64,000 nucleotides of DNA from Nostoc sp. MG11 (GTDB lineage: Bacteria; Cyanobacteriota; Cyanobacteriia; Cyanobacteriales; Nostocaceae), in NCBI RefSeq assembly GCF_014904695.1, contig NZ_JACXXN010000002.1:372001-436000 (forward strand), read 5' to 3'. Below the pieces are notes generated by a model. The model saw nothing but the letters and a program-made list of their open reading frames with translations, was not told the DNA's origin and did no database searches. This document shows positions 54,506-62,888 of this stretch, piece after piece (position 1 is the stretch's first letter; the number at the start of each line of letters is the position of its first letter). A program made the position numbers and the translations under genes.

Positions 54506-55633
54506 CTAAATTTCTAACTCTAATGGTGCATAAATATTTTTAGAGTTGAAATTGAGGTAAGGACGTTGCAATTCAACGCCTTGTAAGTCGAAGTGTTTGA
54601 AAATCAAAGCCATCCGATTTTCTTTTGATTCATCTCCTTGTTGCCAAGCCTCGAGCAAACTATTGGTAACAATTTGACAACGATTTAAACCAAAACTTTC
54701 TTTTTGAGTAAATTTATTATCTGGTTCTTCGGCCAAAGCAAGTCCTGGTGCGAGCAATTTTGTGAACAGTGGCACTTCCTTGCTGAAATGCGATTTATAT
54801 TTAGCATAGAGAGATTGTAATACTTGCCGAATAACTGCATAGTTGCTTTTTTCAAAGTAAAGCACTGCTGTATCGTAGCGCTCATAGTCTGAAGGATTAT
54901 ATAGTGCTTTAAAAGTGAAGGGAATGAATATGGTATTTAGTTGGTGTGTTAGGTTGCCCATAATCGCAACTGCACCTTCAGGACTTAAATTAAAGTAGAC
55001 GCGCACAAGGGGCGAATCGATGACTGTATCAGCACGACTTAACGCTCCTGCATTGCCAACTGCCATGTAAAAACCGTTTTGCACCAGATTAGGAGGCATC
55101 CTAATAGCAATCAGGTCGCCAGCGATCGCATATTGCTCTGTGCCTTGGAGATAGCGATCGCGCTCTATATACACAGTCAAATCGTCCTTTTTCACTGCCA
55201 GAATATCATTGCTCTCTTCCTTTAGCACTTGCCAATCTGGGTCAAAATAGCCTTTACCTTTATTGGATAAGTGTAATCGCTCATAAAACTCCACATCTAC
55301 TCCCAGGAAAGTATTGTTCTCTAGATTCTGAGACATTGTTGAATCCATTGGCTCTGCATCTAGAGCAAGAAAAGTTCGGGCAGCACCGTTATAGTAGATC
55401 CCGTAGAGAAAATGGCACAATTGTGAATTAAGAAACTTGTGCTGAACGTTTAAGGGTAATTGCTGAAAACGGAGTACTACCTCATCTGGAAGTTTTAAAG
55501 GTTTGTAATCTGGATGGTGAATACAAAAGTTAGATTGAATCTCAACTTTACTGGCTATATCTTCCAGAGTCGTTAGTAATTGTTTACTCGATGTATCTGA
55601 TGTTTGCAATACAAGCGAATTTAGCAATTGCAT
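54506..55633 (-). CDS. HopA1-family protein (candidate RiPP lyase)
   Basis: A 375-residue protein that I assign to the T3SS effector HopA1 family: FLYGIYYNGAARTF in the N-terminal half, YIERDRYLQGTEQYAIAGDLIAIRMP, an RVYFNLSPEGAVAIMGNL segment and RPYLNFNSKNIYAP near the C-terminus. In class V lanthipeptide pathways a HopA1-like protein works with an APH-fold kinase to dehydrate Ser/Thr, probably by removing phosphate. Here the kinase gene lies 22 bp upstream and a double-glycine precursor lies beyond it. An AGGTAAC ribosome-binding site precedes the ATG. The biosynthetic role is inferred from this pairing. Confidence 0.8.
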   Translation of the reverse strand: MQLLNSLVLQTSDTSSKQLLTTLEDIASKVEIQSNFCIHHPDYKPLKLPDEVVLRFQQLPLNVQHKFLNSQLCHFLYGIYYNGAARTFLALDAEPMDSTMSQNLENNTFLGVDVEFYERLHLSNKGKGYFDPDWQVLKEESNDILAVKKDDLTVYIERDRYLQGTEQYAIAGDLIAIRMPPNLVQNGFYMAVGNAGALSRADTVIDSPLVRVYFNLSPEGAVAIMGNLTHQLNTIFIPFTFKALYNPSDYERYDTAVLYFEKSNYAVIRQVLQSLYAKYKSHFSKEVPLFTKLLAPGLALAEEPDNKFTQKESFGLNRCQIVTNSLLEAWQQGDESKENRMALIFKHFDLQGVELQRPYLNFNSKNIYAPLELEI

Positions 55634-55655
55634 AATTTGTTACCTGTAACTAAAA

Positions 55656-56840
55656 TTACTTAAACAAGCGCAAAGCTTTATGGTGAGTTAGTTCAAAAAC
55701 TGAAATGCCGAACACAGTTTGGATTGATTGTTCTGGACGGCATAACAAAGTCTTAGCAACCTGGAGCATACAGATCTCCAAATTGCCAAAGGTTTTTTGA
55801 TGCTGAAGCGTTGCCAGAATTGCTTCAACCAAGGCTAGACCGGAAAATTGCACAACTCGCAGCAAAAAATCAGGACGGCGCTCCAAAATTTCTGGAAAGT
55901 TACTTAAATAAGCCTCTACCAGAGTAACAATCGAAGGCTGAAGTAGTTCTAGGGGAGTTGTAGCTAGGTGTAAAGACTCTTCGATAGCAATTGTTTTACT
56001 AGTAATCAAGCCATATAACCAGATTTGCAGGTAGCTAGCGATGAGTGTTCCTAAATCGCTAGCTGGATCTCCCCAATTTGATTTTTCCCAATCGATCAGG
56101 CGAATAATACTGTTAGCTGGTAGCAATGTTTGAGAAACTGTTTCTTCCCAATTATTGGCTAGTAGGATATTATTCAGCTTAAGATCATTATGAATCAGAC
56201 AACAGGGTTCAATAGCATTGCTCAACTCTGCGATCGCCTGTTCCAGGCTAGAGTAACGTTGATAAAGCACAAAGAATTTTAAAGCATCGGCAGGATAGTT
56301 GCCAAAAATTTCTGGGGTCAACCGTTTTAAACTGTGAATCATCTCAAAAGCTTGGTTATTAAAGACTCCTGTACTAGATTCAAAAATTTCTTGATAATCT
56401 CGACGGTCTAAAGTGAAGCGATGAATTAAGGCAACTATTGCACTGATTGTGGTGACAATGGTGGTAGGAAAGATATGCTCTCTACTATAGAAATCTGCCA
56501 AATCGCGATAGTCTTTGAAATAATTAAAAACAATAATTGAATTCTCAGCATCAAAATAAAGTGCTTGCGAAAAGGAAGAAAGAATGTATCTAAAATCTGG
56601 AAAACTGCGTAACATTTTTTGAAATTGCCACTCTCTTAAAAATTCGCTTGACGTTTTTCCTTCACGGTTACGAGGCTCTTGCTTAACTAAAAGTTGACGA
56701 CCCTCTGGCAGTGTTAGTAACAGGTTAAAGTTTTTAGCAGGTTTTAATTCAATCTTGCTTGGATACTGATTTTGTTCAGTACAGATACCCTTGTTAATCA
56801 AATACTCAAAAACATTTTTATTGCTTAATAAAAAAGACAT
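55656..56840 (-). CDS. APH/choline-kinase-fold phosphotransferase (candidate RiPP kinase)
   Basis: A 394-residue kinase-like protein. The catalytic loop HNDLKLNN (His217, Asp219, Asn224) and the metal-binding IDWE (Asp250) are intact, as in aminoglycoside phosphotransferases. The N-lobe lysine is plausible in RQLLVKQEP (Lys53). In class V lanthipeptide clusters such kinases phosphorylate Ser/Thr of the precursor. It precedes the HopA1-like gene by 22 bp, so the two are surely co-transcribed. A GAGGT ribosome-binding site precedes the ATG. Antibiotic modification is an alternative but less likely given the partner. Confidence 0.8.
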   Translation of the reverse strand: MSFLLSNKNVFEYLINKGICTEQNQYPSKIELKPAKNFNLLLTLPEGRQLLVKQEPRNREGKTSSEFLREWQFQKMLRSFPDFRYILSSFSQALYFDAENSIIVFNYFKDYRDLADFYSREHIFPTTIVTTISAIVALIHRFTLDRRDYQEIFESSTGVFNNQAFEMIHSLKRLTPEIFGNYPADALKFFVLYQRYSSLEQAIAELSNAIEPCCLIHNDLKLNNILLANNWEETVSQTLLPANSIIRLIDWEKSNWGDPASDLGTLIASYLQIWLYGLITSKTIAIEESLHLATTPLELLQPSIVTLVEAYLSNFPEILERRPDFLLRVVQFSGLALVEAILATLQHQKTFGNLEICMLQVAKTLLCRPEQSIQTVFGISVFELTHHKALRLFK

Positions 56841-56949
56841 ATTTGAAACCTCATTTAAGCTTTAATCATTAGCAAAATAAAAACCATTAGTAAAATAAAA
56901 CCCCGTACTCTCAAATAATTATTGATATTATTGGTATGCTAGTTAGTCT

Positions 56950-57032
56950 GAGCAGGATTAAGCCCTTAATTTCTTGATCCTGCTCTTAGTTGATTTGAGT
57001 AGGATTCAGTTTTTGATTGCTGAATCCTATTC
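56950..57032. repeat. Two similar hairpins between precursor and kinase genes
   Basis: GAGCAGGATTAAG pairs with CTTGATCCTGCTC (56950-56985); GAGTAGGATTCAG pairs with CTGAATCCTATTC (56997-57032). Each stem has 13 bp with one G.U pair, and the two share the consensus GAG(C/T)AGGATT(A/C)AG. They could moderate transcription or stabilise the precursor mRNA. Confidence 0.8.
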
Positions 57033-57305
57033 AATAGCAAGACATACAGCATTTTTAAAATGAATAGACCACGCGCAGACCTCTCTGTATTGAAAAGTTC
57101 TGTTCGCAGGAAGCCAATGCACCCTGCGGGTTCGCGTAGCGTTCCGTAGGAAAGCAAGCTACAGACTTTTCGCTCTTACACTAAGAGAGGCTTTGAATTT
57201 TCCCCTTCTCTACTATGGAACTCGAAGCCCCCACAGAGTGGGAATTAGGGTCAGGGGTAGGGCGTCAGGTTTTTTGTAGTCTACTCAAGGGAAAATCGCT
57301 GTAGA
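57033..57305. other. Remaining gap between kinase and precursor genes
   Basis: This part includes a GTTCGCGTAGCG-type repeat fragment (~57128-57165), the same word as the insertion in hrcA, plus AT-rich DNA. No additional precursor-like ORF was seen. Confidence 0.4.
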
Positions 57306-57530
57306 CTATTTCCTACCGGTCTGAACGGCACTAATTGATTTCACTAGGGATATAACATTCTGGATTGCATACACGCCTAGACCAAACTGAAGCAATCCAT
57401 GAATGTTGGGGCCTTCTCCTCCCCGCAAAGCCATAGCATCTGTATCAGATAGGTCTTGTAGAAAGCTTTCAGAATCCATAAATAGTTCGGAACCAGCAGG
57501 ATTCAATCCAGACAACTTGATATTTTCCAT
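57306..57530 (-). CDS. Candidate RiPP precursor with double-glycine leader
   Basis: A 74-residue peptide. The first ~38 residues are an acidic, amphipathic leader (LFMDSESFLQDLSDTDAM) ending in LRGG (35-38), a typical double-glycine export/cleavage site. The predicted 36-residue core is Gly-rich and hydrophobic (GLLQFGLGVYAIQNVISLVK) with Ser61, Ser65, Ser67 and Thr71 and a basic end GRK. It has no cysteine, so a lanthionine cannot form from this peptide alone. A GAGGT ribosome-binding site lies 8 bp before the ATG. The kinase and HopA1 genes follow on the same strand. A helical class II bacteriocin-like peptide is the main alternative. Confidence 0.75.
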   Translation of the reverse strand: MENIKLSGLNPAGSELFMDSESFLQDLSDTDAMALRGGEGPNIHGLLQFGLGVYAIQNVISLVKSISAVQTGRK

Positions 57531-58357
57531 TGTTTTTACCTCAATTTAATTGGAATGAAGCAGTAGTATTTGCGTGAGATTAAGCTTTGATTACTTAACC
57601 TTACATTTGCAATTATTAGCCACTAAACTGCAATTTACAACACGATAAAATTGATTTATTCGACGTAAACTGACTAATTATGTCCTGTCAAAATTTTCAA
57701 TATTCAAACTACTATTACACACCAGTATTGTTATTGGAAAATCCTGATTAATTAATCTAATTAGATTTTATTGAGGATGCTTTAATAATTAAAACCAGGC
57801 TTTGCGGTTATGCCTGCTAGTAGAAAATACAGGTCAAAATCCGCAACAATCATGTCGAAATGTCTCGCTAACGCATCCTCAAGATTCATAACAATGCCTA
57901 TCTGTAGAGTTTGGGAAGGCAGTGTATGTTGCGGACAAAATTTAGAGACATAATTAGACAAGTTTTGTCTTTAAAAGGGGCGGATATAGTAAGTCTGTCA
58001 CAAGATACAAAAGCCACGACTAAGAGGAAGCGATCGCATATACGGCATTGGATTAAACTAAACTACACCGTCACCAGAACAAATCGTTTACAAAACTAGA
58101 TGTGAGACTTATAACCTCATCTGATCTGCGTTCGCTGATGAGTGTAATCTTCTACATTTTGTGTGCAGCCTGTACATAGCAAATACTGACAGATGATTTT
58201 TCAACTGGCAAACAGTGTACTATTTCGAGAATCGAAGATTGATAGCATGTAGGAGCGGATGAACCATAAACTCCAAGAATGAGTTTGTATTATGAAGACC
58301 GCTAACTATACCTCAGCGCTATAATATGTTAAACAAAAAATCTAAAATCCTAAAGGA
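57531..58357. other. Long intergenic region upstream of the precursor
   Basis: About 830 bases containing the precursor's promoter and the end of cnaT's transcript. A candidate MITE (57771-57882) lies in it. An ORF at 57911-58099 (+) encodes a basic 62-residue peptide with no family resemblance, and I do not call it. No second precursor was seen. Confidence 0.4.
57771..57882. mobile_element. Possible MITE with TTGAGGATGC inverted ends
   Basis: TTGAGGATGC (57771-57780) and GCATCCTCAA (57873-57882) form perfect 10-bp inverted ends of a 112-bp stretch without ORF. The GAGGATG core is shared with the MITE at 32459, but the inner bases differ and no target duplication is visible. Confidence 0.45.
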
Positions 58358-59458
58358 TCATAAACTAAAAATCTGAGTGACGATTGCTTTTTTTGGGAGA
58401 ATGTTTTGATCTACTAAATTTACTGCTTGACTGAGTTCTTGGAGTTTACTAGCTACTGTGCCACTAGTTAATAATTCTGAGGCTTTGGCTATACCCGATC
58501 GCATATCTGGACAAATACCACTCCGCCATAAGTAAAACCCGCCATTCCACAAAGCTGTTTCCATCAGTTCGCCTGGATTACCAAGCAAAACTTGCTGCAT
58601 ATCTGCTACAAGTTCTTCGTTAGTGCCAAGGGGTACATTCTTGGTGGTAAAACCGTATTCACGCGGTACGAGGTGTAAGCGTTCTAATTCCTGGGGTGCT
58701 GATGAAGATAAACCAATAATTGCAGTGCGATCGCGCGGTAAGTCGCAACTACCTTCCAATCCCTTCACTAATGTAAATTTTGTTACGCCACGCAGTGCCA
58801 AAGCTACCTGAAACATCGCTTCCGTAGGAGGGTGAACAAACCCAGCAATTATATGAGCATCCCCAGCATAAGGACACCAAATTAACTCCATTGTCGCCAA
58901 AGGCGGACGCTTGCCGAGTTGATCACGGTATTCCCAAATGCTGTTAGTTAAGGGAAAATGCTGTGGTGTATAAACAAAGCCAATACCTGTTTGCTCAAAC
59001 ACCTGTTGGGTTTTTGTTAGTGGTAAGGTAGTCCAATCGATGCCTAAACCCTGCCAAATATCTATCAAGGGTAATCCATACTTTGTGGGCAAGCGATCGC
59101 CACCATGCATTACCACTGGTTGCCCAGACGCAGCTAAAATTAAAGCCGTTATTGGGGCAATGGGTGCAGTACGCGTTCTGCCATCATAAGGTAGACCCAA
59201 AACTATCGCCGGACGCGCAGAAGTGATTGGTTGCAGTTTTGGCCCTAGTTCGTCATAAGCATCCAACATACCCGCTAACTCTTCCCCAGTGGGACGCTTA
59301 ATCCGATGGGCAATCAAAAATGCTCCAATCTGGGCTGGTGTTGCTTCACCTAACAGCATCATTTTTATAGCAGTGGCGGCTTCAGCACGAGTTAAATTCT
59401 CGCCTGTGTGGTTTCCACTGCCTACTTTTTGCAGAAGTTTTCTAAATTCATTGCTCAT
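58358..59458 (-). CDS. cnaT: Anthranilate-phosphoribosyltransferase-like protein, CnaT
   Basis: A 366-residue protein of the TrpD/glycosyltransferase family 3 fold (LTRAEAATAIKMMLLGEATPAQIGAFLIAHRIKRPTGEE). The TrpD glycine-rich substrate loop GTGGD is replaced by LGLPYDGRTRTAP, so it should not make tryptophan intermediates. In Anabaena an open reading frame of this family next to ntcB, cnaT, is required for expression of the nitrate-assimilation nir operon. The same order is seen here, with ntcB 80 bp upstream on the same strand. Heptamer repeats fill the gap. The biochemical activity is unknown. Confidence 0.78.
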   Translation of the reverse strand: MSNEFRKLLQKVGSGNHTGENLTRAEAATAIKMMLLGEATPAQIGAFLIAHRIKRPTGEELAGMLDAYDELGPKLQPITSARPAIVLGLPYDGRTRTAPIAPITALILAASGQPVVMHGGDRLPTKYGLPLIDIWQGLGIDWTTLPLTKTQQVFEQTGIGFVYTPQHFPLTNSIWEYRDQLGKRPPLATMELIWCPYAGDAHIIAGFVHPPTEAMFQVALALRGVTKFTLVKGLEGSCDLPRDRTAIIGLSSSAPQELERLHLVPREYGFTTKNVPLGTNEELVADMQQVLLGNPGELMETALWNGGFYLWRSGICPDMRSGIAKASELLTSGTVASKLQELSQAVNLVDQNILPKKAIVTQIFSL

Positions 59459-59499
59459 TTGTCCTTTGTCCCTTGTCCTTTATCCTTTTCCTATCTGCA

Positions 59500-59536
59500 A
59501 CTAATGACTAATGACCAATGACCAATGACTAATGAC
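59500..59536. repeat. Heptamer repeats between cnaT and ntcB
   Basis: Tandem TAATGAC / CAATGAC heptamers fill the cnaT-ntcB gap. Same STRR family as at 38506. Confidence 0.8.
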
Positions 59537-59538
59537 AC

Positions 59539-60486
59539 TTATGAAGCCGATCGCTGCTGGTTAAGTTGCAGTGGGATATTTTCTCGTACCAGTTGCCAAA
59601 AGTGCTTGATGGGGGGAATTTGCAGACGGTCTTGAGTTGTTACCATCACTACCCGACGAGTCAAACTTGAACTATCAGGTAAAGTCCCCGTACTATTACT
59701 GGCTAGGGGTCTGACTGCAAGGGTAGGGTCGCAACGTGCTTCGATTAGTGCTGATTGAGGTAGCAAAGCTATCAGTTCTCCTTGGCGCACTACTCCCCGG
59801 AAGGCGTCTAAAGTATTTACCTCTAAAGCCGCCTGAAGTTTAGCTTCCAGTCGCTCAAATCTATCTTGTATTAGACGTTGCATTCCATAACCATCTTTAA
59901 AAACCACTTGGGGGTAAACAATTAGCTCCGACCAAGGGATACATTCATATTTGGCTAAGGGATGATTGGCTGCGGTTAGGACTTCTATAGGTTCATCATA
60001 AAGTACTTCTACCACCATTTCTCTGCCAGTGGTTAAAAACCGATTATTCATTACAATTGCTAGATCTACTAATCCATCTTTGAGGACTTTAAGGGCGCGA
60101 TCGCTACCTAATGAAGTCACCCGCAATTGTACATCTGGATAATCATGACAAAATTTTTGCAAAACTGGTGGTAGGTAAGCGGCACACATTGAGTGAATCG
60201 CTGCAATGCAGAGTTCTGGCTGTTTTCCTGCGATTAAATCTGCTAACTCGTCTGTGGCTGTTTGCCACTCTTGGCAAATTTTGCGGACGCGGGGTAGCAA
60301 TCGTTCACCTGCTAGTGTCAACTTGGCGTGACTTGTTCTGTGAAACAGTTCTAACCCCAAATCTGCTTCCAATGCCTGGATTTGGCGACTGATCGTCGAT
60401 TGGGTGACACTACATTGCCGCGCTGCTTGTTGAAAGCTGCCGGTTTGGGCGATCGCCAGAAAAGCTTGCAACTGCTCTAGTCGCAT
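59539..60486 (-). CDS. ntcB: LysR-family activator NtcB
   Basis: A 315-residue LysR-type regulator. The N-terminal winged helix MRLEQLQAFLAIAQTGSFQQAARQCSVTQSTISRQIQALE is typical, and the C-terminal half is the co-inducer domain (LCIAAIHSMCAAYLPPVLQKF). The genomic setting beside cnaT and near nirA, and close similarity in memory to cyanobacterial NtcB, support the name. NtcB activates nitrate-assimilation genes in response to nitrite or nitrate. A GTA-N8-TAC NtcA site lies directly upstream of its ATG. Confidence 0.88.
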   Translation of the reverse strand: MRLEQLQAFLAIAQTGSFQQAARQCSVTQSTISRQIQALEADLGLELFHRTSHAKLTLAGERLLPRVRKICQEWQTATDELADLIAGKQPELCIAAIHSMCAAYLPPVLQKFCHDYPDVQLRVTSLGSDRALKVLKDGLVDLAIVMNNRFLTTGREMVVEVLYDEPIEVLTAANHPLAKYECIPWSELIVYPQVVFKDGYGMQRLIQDRFERLEAKLQAALEVNTLDAFRGVVRQGELIALLPQSALIEARCDPTLAVRPLASNSTGTLPDSSSLTRRVVMVTTQDRLQIPPIKHFWQLVRENIPLQLNQQRSAS

Positions 60487-60492
60487 TTTTAT

Positions 60493-60506
60493 GTAGCCTG
60501 AATTAC
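60493..60506 (-). promoter_or_regulatory. NtcA-type site just upstream of ntcB
   Basis: GTAGCCTGAATTAC matches GTA-N8-TAC exactly (palindromic, so strand is nominal). It ends only 6 bp before the ntcB ATG, overlapping the expected ribosome-binding region. That position suits repression or a chance match better than class II activation. Confidence 0.5.
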
Positions 60507-60753
60507 ATTTATGGCTTTCATTAAGTTAACGGTTTTTAATTTGTAATTTAGTCAAGTTTGTTACAAGTCATTTTGTCAAATTTATATAAATATAAATCAG
60601 GTTTTACTGACTTCATCGTCAATTATCCGCTTTGCTCAAGATTTTTTGGTAAATATCGCGGAAAATGGCTGTAATTTTGCTGATTTTTTCTACTTGGTTA
60701 CAACTGAGTACGAAATTAAGCGGTTGTGCGTGATTTCACAATGCTTCTGCGTC

Positions 60754-60969
60754 TTATTCTTGGGTTTTTCCTGCATGATACTCAGCCATTGCTTCGGCCG
60801 CGAGTTTAGCAAGGGTATCCTTAGAACCTGCAAATGCTTTATCCTATCGAATTTCATCTTCGAGTTCTTTCCGCTTAACATACTTGCCTCTGATGCTTCC
60901 CTCCATTTGAGCAAAGTCATACTTAGAACGTAATTCGTCTTTCATTTCATTCTCAATTTCTTTGTTCAT
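60754..60969 (-). pseudogene. Broken antitoxin-like gene with TAG nonsense codon
   Basis: Read on the minus strand, one frame gives MNKEIENEMKDELRSKYDFA.. to ..ELEDEIR, then TAG at codon 42 (60846-60844), then DKAFAGSKDTLAKLAAEAMAEYHAGKTQE and TAA. The second half matches the C-terminus of common cyanobacterial antitoxins (RWDEAFAxSEDxLAxLAxEALAEYxAGKTQ), where the stop position is normally Trp; TGG to TAG explains it. The first half resembles a different antitoxin N-terminus, so a fusion of remnants is likely. No toxin gene is adjacent. Confidence 0.7.
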
Positions 60970-60984
60970 TCTCTTTGAGAGAAT

Positions 60985-62283
60985 TTACCACTCTGCTAAA
61001 GCGATCACTACTCCTGTTTGCAAATCTGGTGTGAGTGTGGCGTTATTTGCTAACTGCTGCAATTGTTGATATGCGACTTCCTTATCTAGACTTTTCAGTG
61101 CGGCGATCGCGTGTAATCTCACCGATGCATTTGCATCAGCTAGTAGCGAAATCAATGGTTCAATTGCTTGTATGTTGCCTAACTGCCCTAATGATAGGGC
61201 GATCGCACTTTTGATGTTGACAATTTCTGTAGCTGGATGCTTTGATTGCAAGATTTCTAGCAAAATTTCTGTAGCTTGTTGAGTTAACTGCGGCTTTTGT
61301 ACTCGTCCTAAAACTGTGACGATTTCCTGCCACATTGTCTCTGATAAGTTATGATTCAGTGCTTGTTGTATGTATTCCAAACCTGATGTTGTACCCATCC
61401 AACTTAAGGCGCGGATAATTTCGAGTTGCAGCTTAATTGGTGTATGAGATGATATCAATACCTGAAATAATTGCTTAGCAGCATCATCACAATTCATCCG
61501 CGAAAGGGCAACTGCTGCGGCACAACAAACCTCAAGGTTAAAGTCATAAAGCCTAGGTTGCAGTCTCGTCACTAAATTTAATTCTGCACATAAGTCAGAA
61601 CGAAAACCTAAACCCATCACTGCTGCACGTCTAACAGTGGCAGCGACATCATCCAAAGCAATCAATAGCACTGGTGGCACACGTTCATCATGAAAGCTAC
61701 TGAGGGCTTCAATTGCAGCGGTGCGGATTGCTGCTTGTGAATCTTGGACTACACTCAACAGAGGCGTGATGGTTTTTGGTTGCCGAATACAAGAGAGCGA
61801 TCGCACTGCTAAAAGTCGTGTATCTTCTGCTGTTAGTAGTTCACAGAGTGCGGTGATCGCAACATTACCCATTTGCCCAAGTGCTGTTGTGGCGATCGCT
61901 TTGAGTTCTTCATTTTCATCGGTTTTCAACAATTCTACCAACGGCGCGATCGCATCTGGGTGCTGAAACTCGCCCAAAATCTTTGCTGCATACCAACGCA
62001 ATTCTTCTTCTGCGTCTTCATCTTCTAAGATTTCAATGAGTGGTGGGATGGCAATATTTCCCAAGCTAGTCAACACCTTGGCAACTTCCCAACGTTGTTG
62101 AAAATCCCCCATCTCTAAAATTGAAACTGCTAATTTCAGAATATGTTCTCGATTTTTAACTATCTCTGAATGTCTAGAGTTTTGTCCCAAAACTAACTGT
62201 TGCAAATATTGAATCAGTGATGACCAATCAGCTGCATCGTATGCTATTTGGGCCTGCACCAAAAGCTGGTTGAAATTATTCAC
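60985..62283 (-). CDS. nirB: HEAT-repeat protein of the nitrite-reductase region (NirB-like)
   Basis: A 432-residue all-helical protein with ~12 HEAT/PBS-lyase-type repeats (IPPLIEILEDEDAEEELRWYAAKILGEF, then IAPLVELLKTDENEELKAIATTALGQM and further copies). GTG start. In Anabaena a HEAT-like protein, NirB, encoded near nirA is needed for full nitrite reductase activity, and position and direction match here. PBS-lyase-like repeats also occur in phycobilin lyases, which is the main alternative; no bilin gene is nearby. Separated by 26 bp from the Rieske gene upstream, so probably one transcript. Confidence 0.7.
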   Translation of the reverse strand: MNNFNQLLVQAQIAYDAADWSSLIQYLQQLVLGQNSRHSEIVKNREHILKLAVSILEMGDFQQRWEVAKVLTSLGNIAIPPLIEILEDEDAEEELRWYAAKILGEFQHPDAIAPLVELLKTDENEELKAIATTALGQMGNVAITALCELLTAEDTRLLAVRSLSCIRQPKTITPLLSVVQDSQAAIRTAAIEALSSFHDERVPPVLLIALDDVAATVRRAAVMGLGFRSDLCAELNLVTRLQPRLYDFNLEVCCAAAVALSRMNCDDAAKQLFQVLISSHTPIKLQLEIIRALSWMGTTSGLEYIQQALNHNLSETMWQEIVTVLGRVQKPQLTQQATEILLEILQSKHPATEIVNIKSAIALSLGQLGNIQAIEPLISLLADANASVRLHAIAALKSLDKEVAYQQLQQLANNATLTPDLQTGVVIALAEW

Positions 62284-62309
62284 GACACTTTGCTTAAATT
62301 TGGAATTGT

Positions 62310-62717
62310 CTAGGTTGGCTTAACTACAACTGAATCACCCTCAATCTTAGCGGCGTAAGTTTTTAGCGGTGTTGTTGCTGGGCCTCTTTGCACTTTACCA
62401 TCAACACCAAATTCCGAACCATGACAGGGACAAGTGAATTTTTTTGCCTCAGCTTGCCATGCCACTGTGCAACCTGCATGAGAACAAGTCGGGTTTACAG
62501 CAGTCAGATTTTCGGTTTTAGATGTGCCGACTACCAAAACAGGCCCAACGGGTGAGTTTTTAGCGAGTATTTGACCAATTTTATCTAATTCTGCCGATGT
62601 ACCCACAGTTTGCCAATCTCCAGCAGTTGTCTGAGAAGAACAAGCTGCAAGGGCTACAGGTAAAGAACTCGCTATCGAACCCAAACCGACCCAATAAATG
62701 AAATCACGACGTTTCAT
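62310..62717 (-). CDS. Rieske [2Fe-2S] protein, Tat-exported lipoprotein-like
   Basis: A 135-residue protein. The N-terminus has the twin-arginine KRRDFIYWVG, a hydrophobic helix and a lipobox-like LAAC (Cys26). The Rieske cluster ligands are Cys78/His80 (PTCSHAGC) and Cys96/His99 (FTCPCHGSEF), with Cys83 and Cys98 placed to form the disulfide. It therefore carries a high-potential [2Fe-2S] cluster outside the cytoplasm. It stands between nirB and the divergent nirA, so it may take part in electron transfer or be regulated with nitrogen genes; this is inference. It is not the PetC subunit, being shorter and lipoprotein-like. Confidence 0.9.
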   Translation of the reverse strand: MKRRDFIYWVGLGSIASSLPVALAACSSQTTAGDWQTVGTSAELDKIGQILAKNSPVGPVLVVGTSKTENLTAVNPTCSHAGCTVAWQAEAKKFTCPCHGSEFGVDGKVQRGPATTPLKTYAAKIEGDSVVVKPT

Positions 62718-62846
62718 GACTGCGTTTTAGTTAACATACATCAATCCCAAATGCTGTTCAGCGAGCGCTTTGCATCGCTTATTAGCTGTTCTTTATGCAA
62801 AAAACGCATACTAATGATACACTTTCAGCAATTTTACTAAAAAACC

Positions 62847-62888
62847 GTAACAATTTATACGATTTTAACATAAATCCCGTCTTAACTT
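62847..62888 (+). promoter_or_regulatory. NtcA-activated class II promoter of nirA
   Basis: GTAACAATTTATAC (62847-62860) matches the NtcA consensus GTA-N8-TAC. A -10-like TAACTT (62883-62888) follows after 22 bases, the spacing of classical NtcA-activated promoters. It lies ~260 bp upstream of the nirA ATG, giving a long leader. NtcA would activate under nitrogen limitation, with NtcB as co-activator. Confidence 0.82.

Noticed and set aside
57911-58099. 62-codon basic ORF upstream of the precursor gene
   Set aside because: No leader-like motif, no ribosome-binding site, no recognisable homology.
60646-60933. 95-codon ORF on the plus strand
   Set aside because: It is antisense to the antitoxin remnant, whose minus-strand frame has clear homology.
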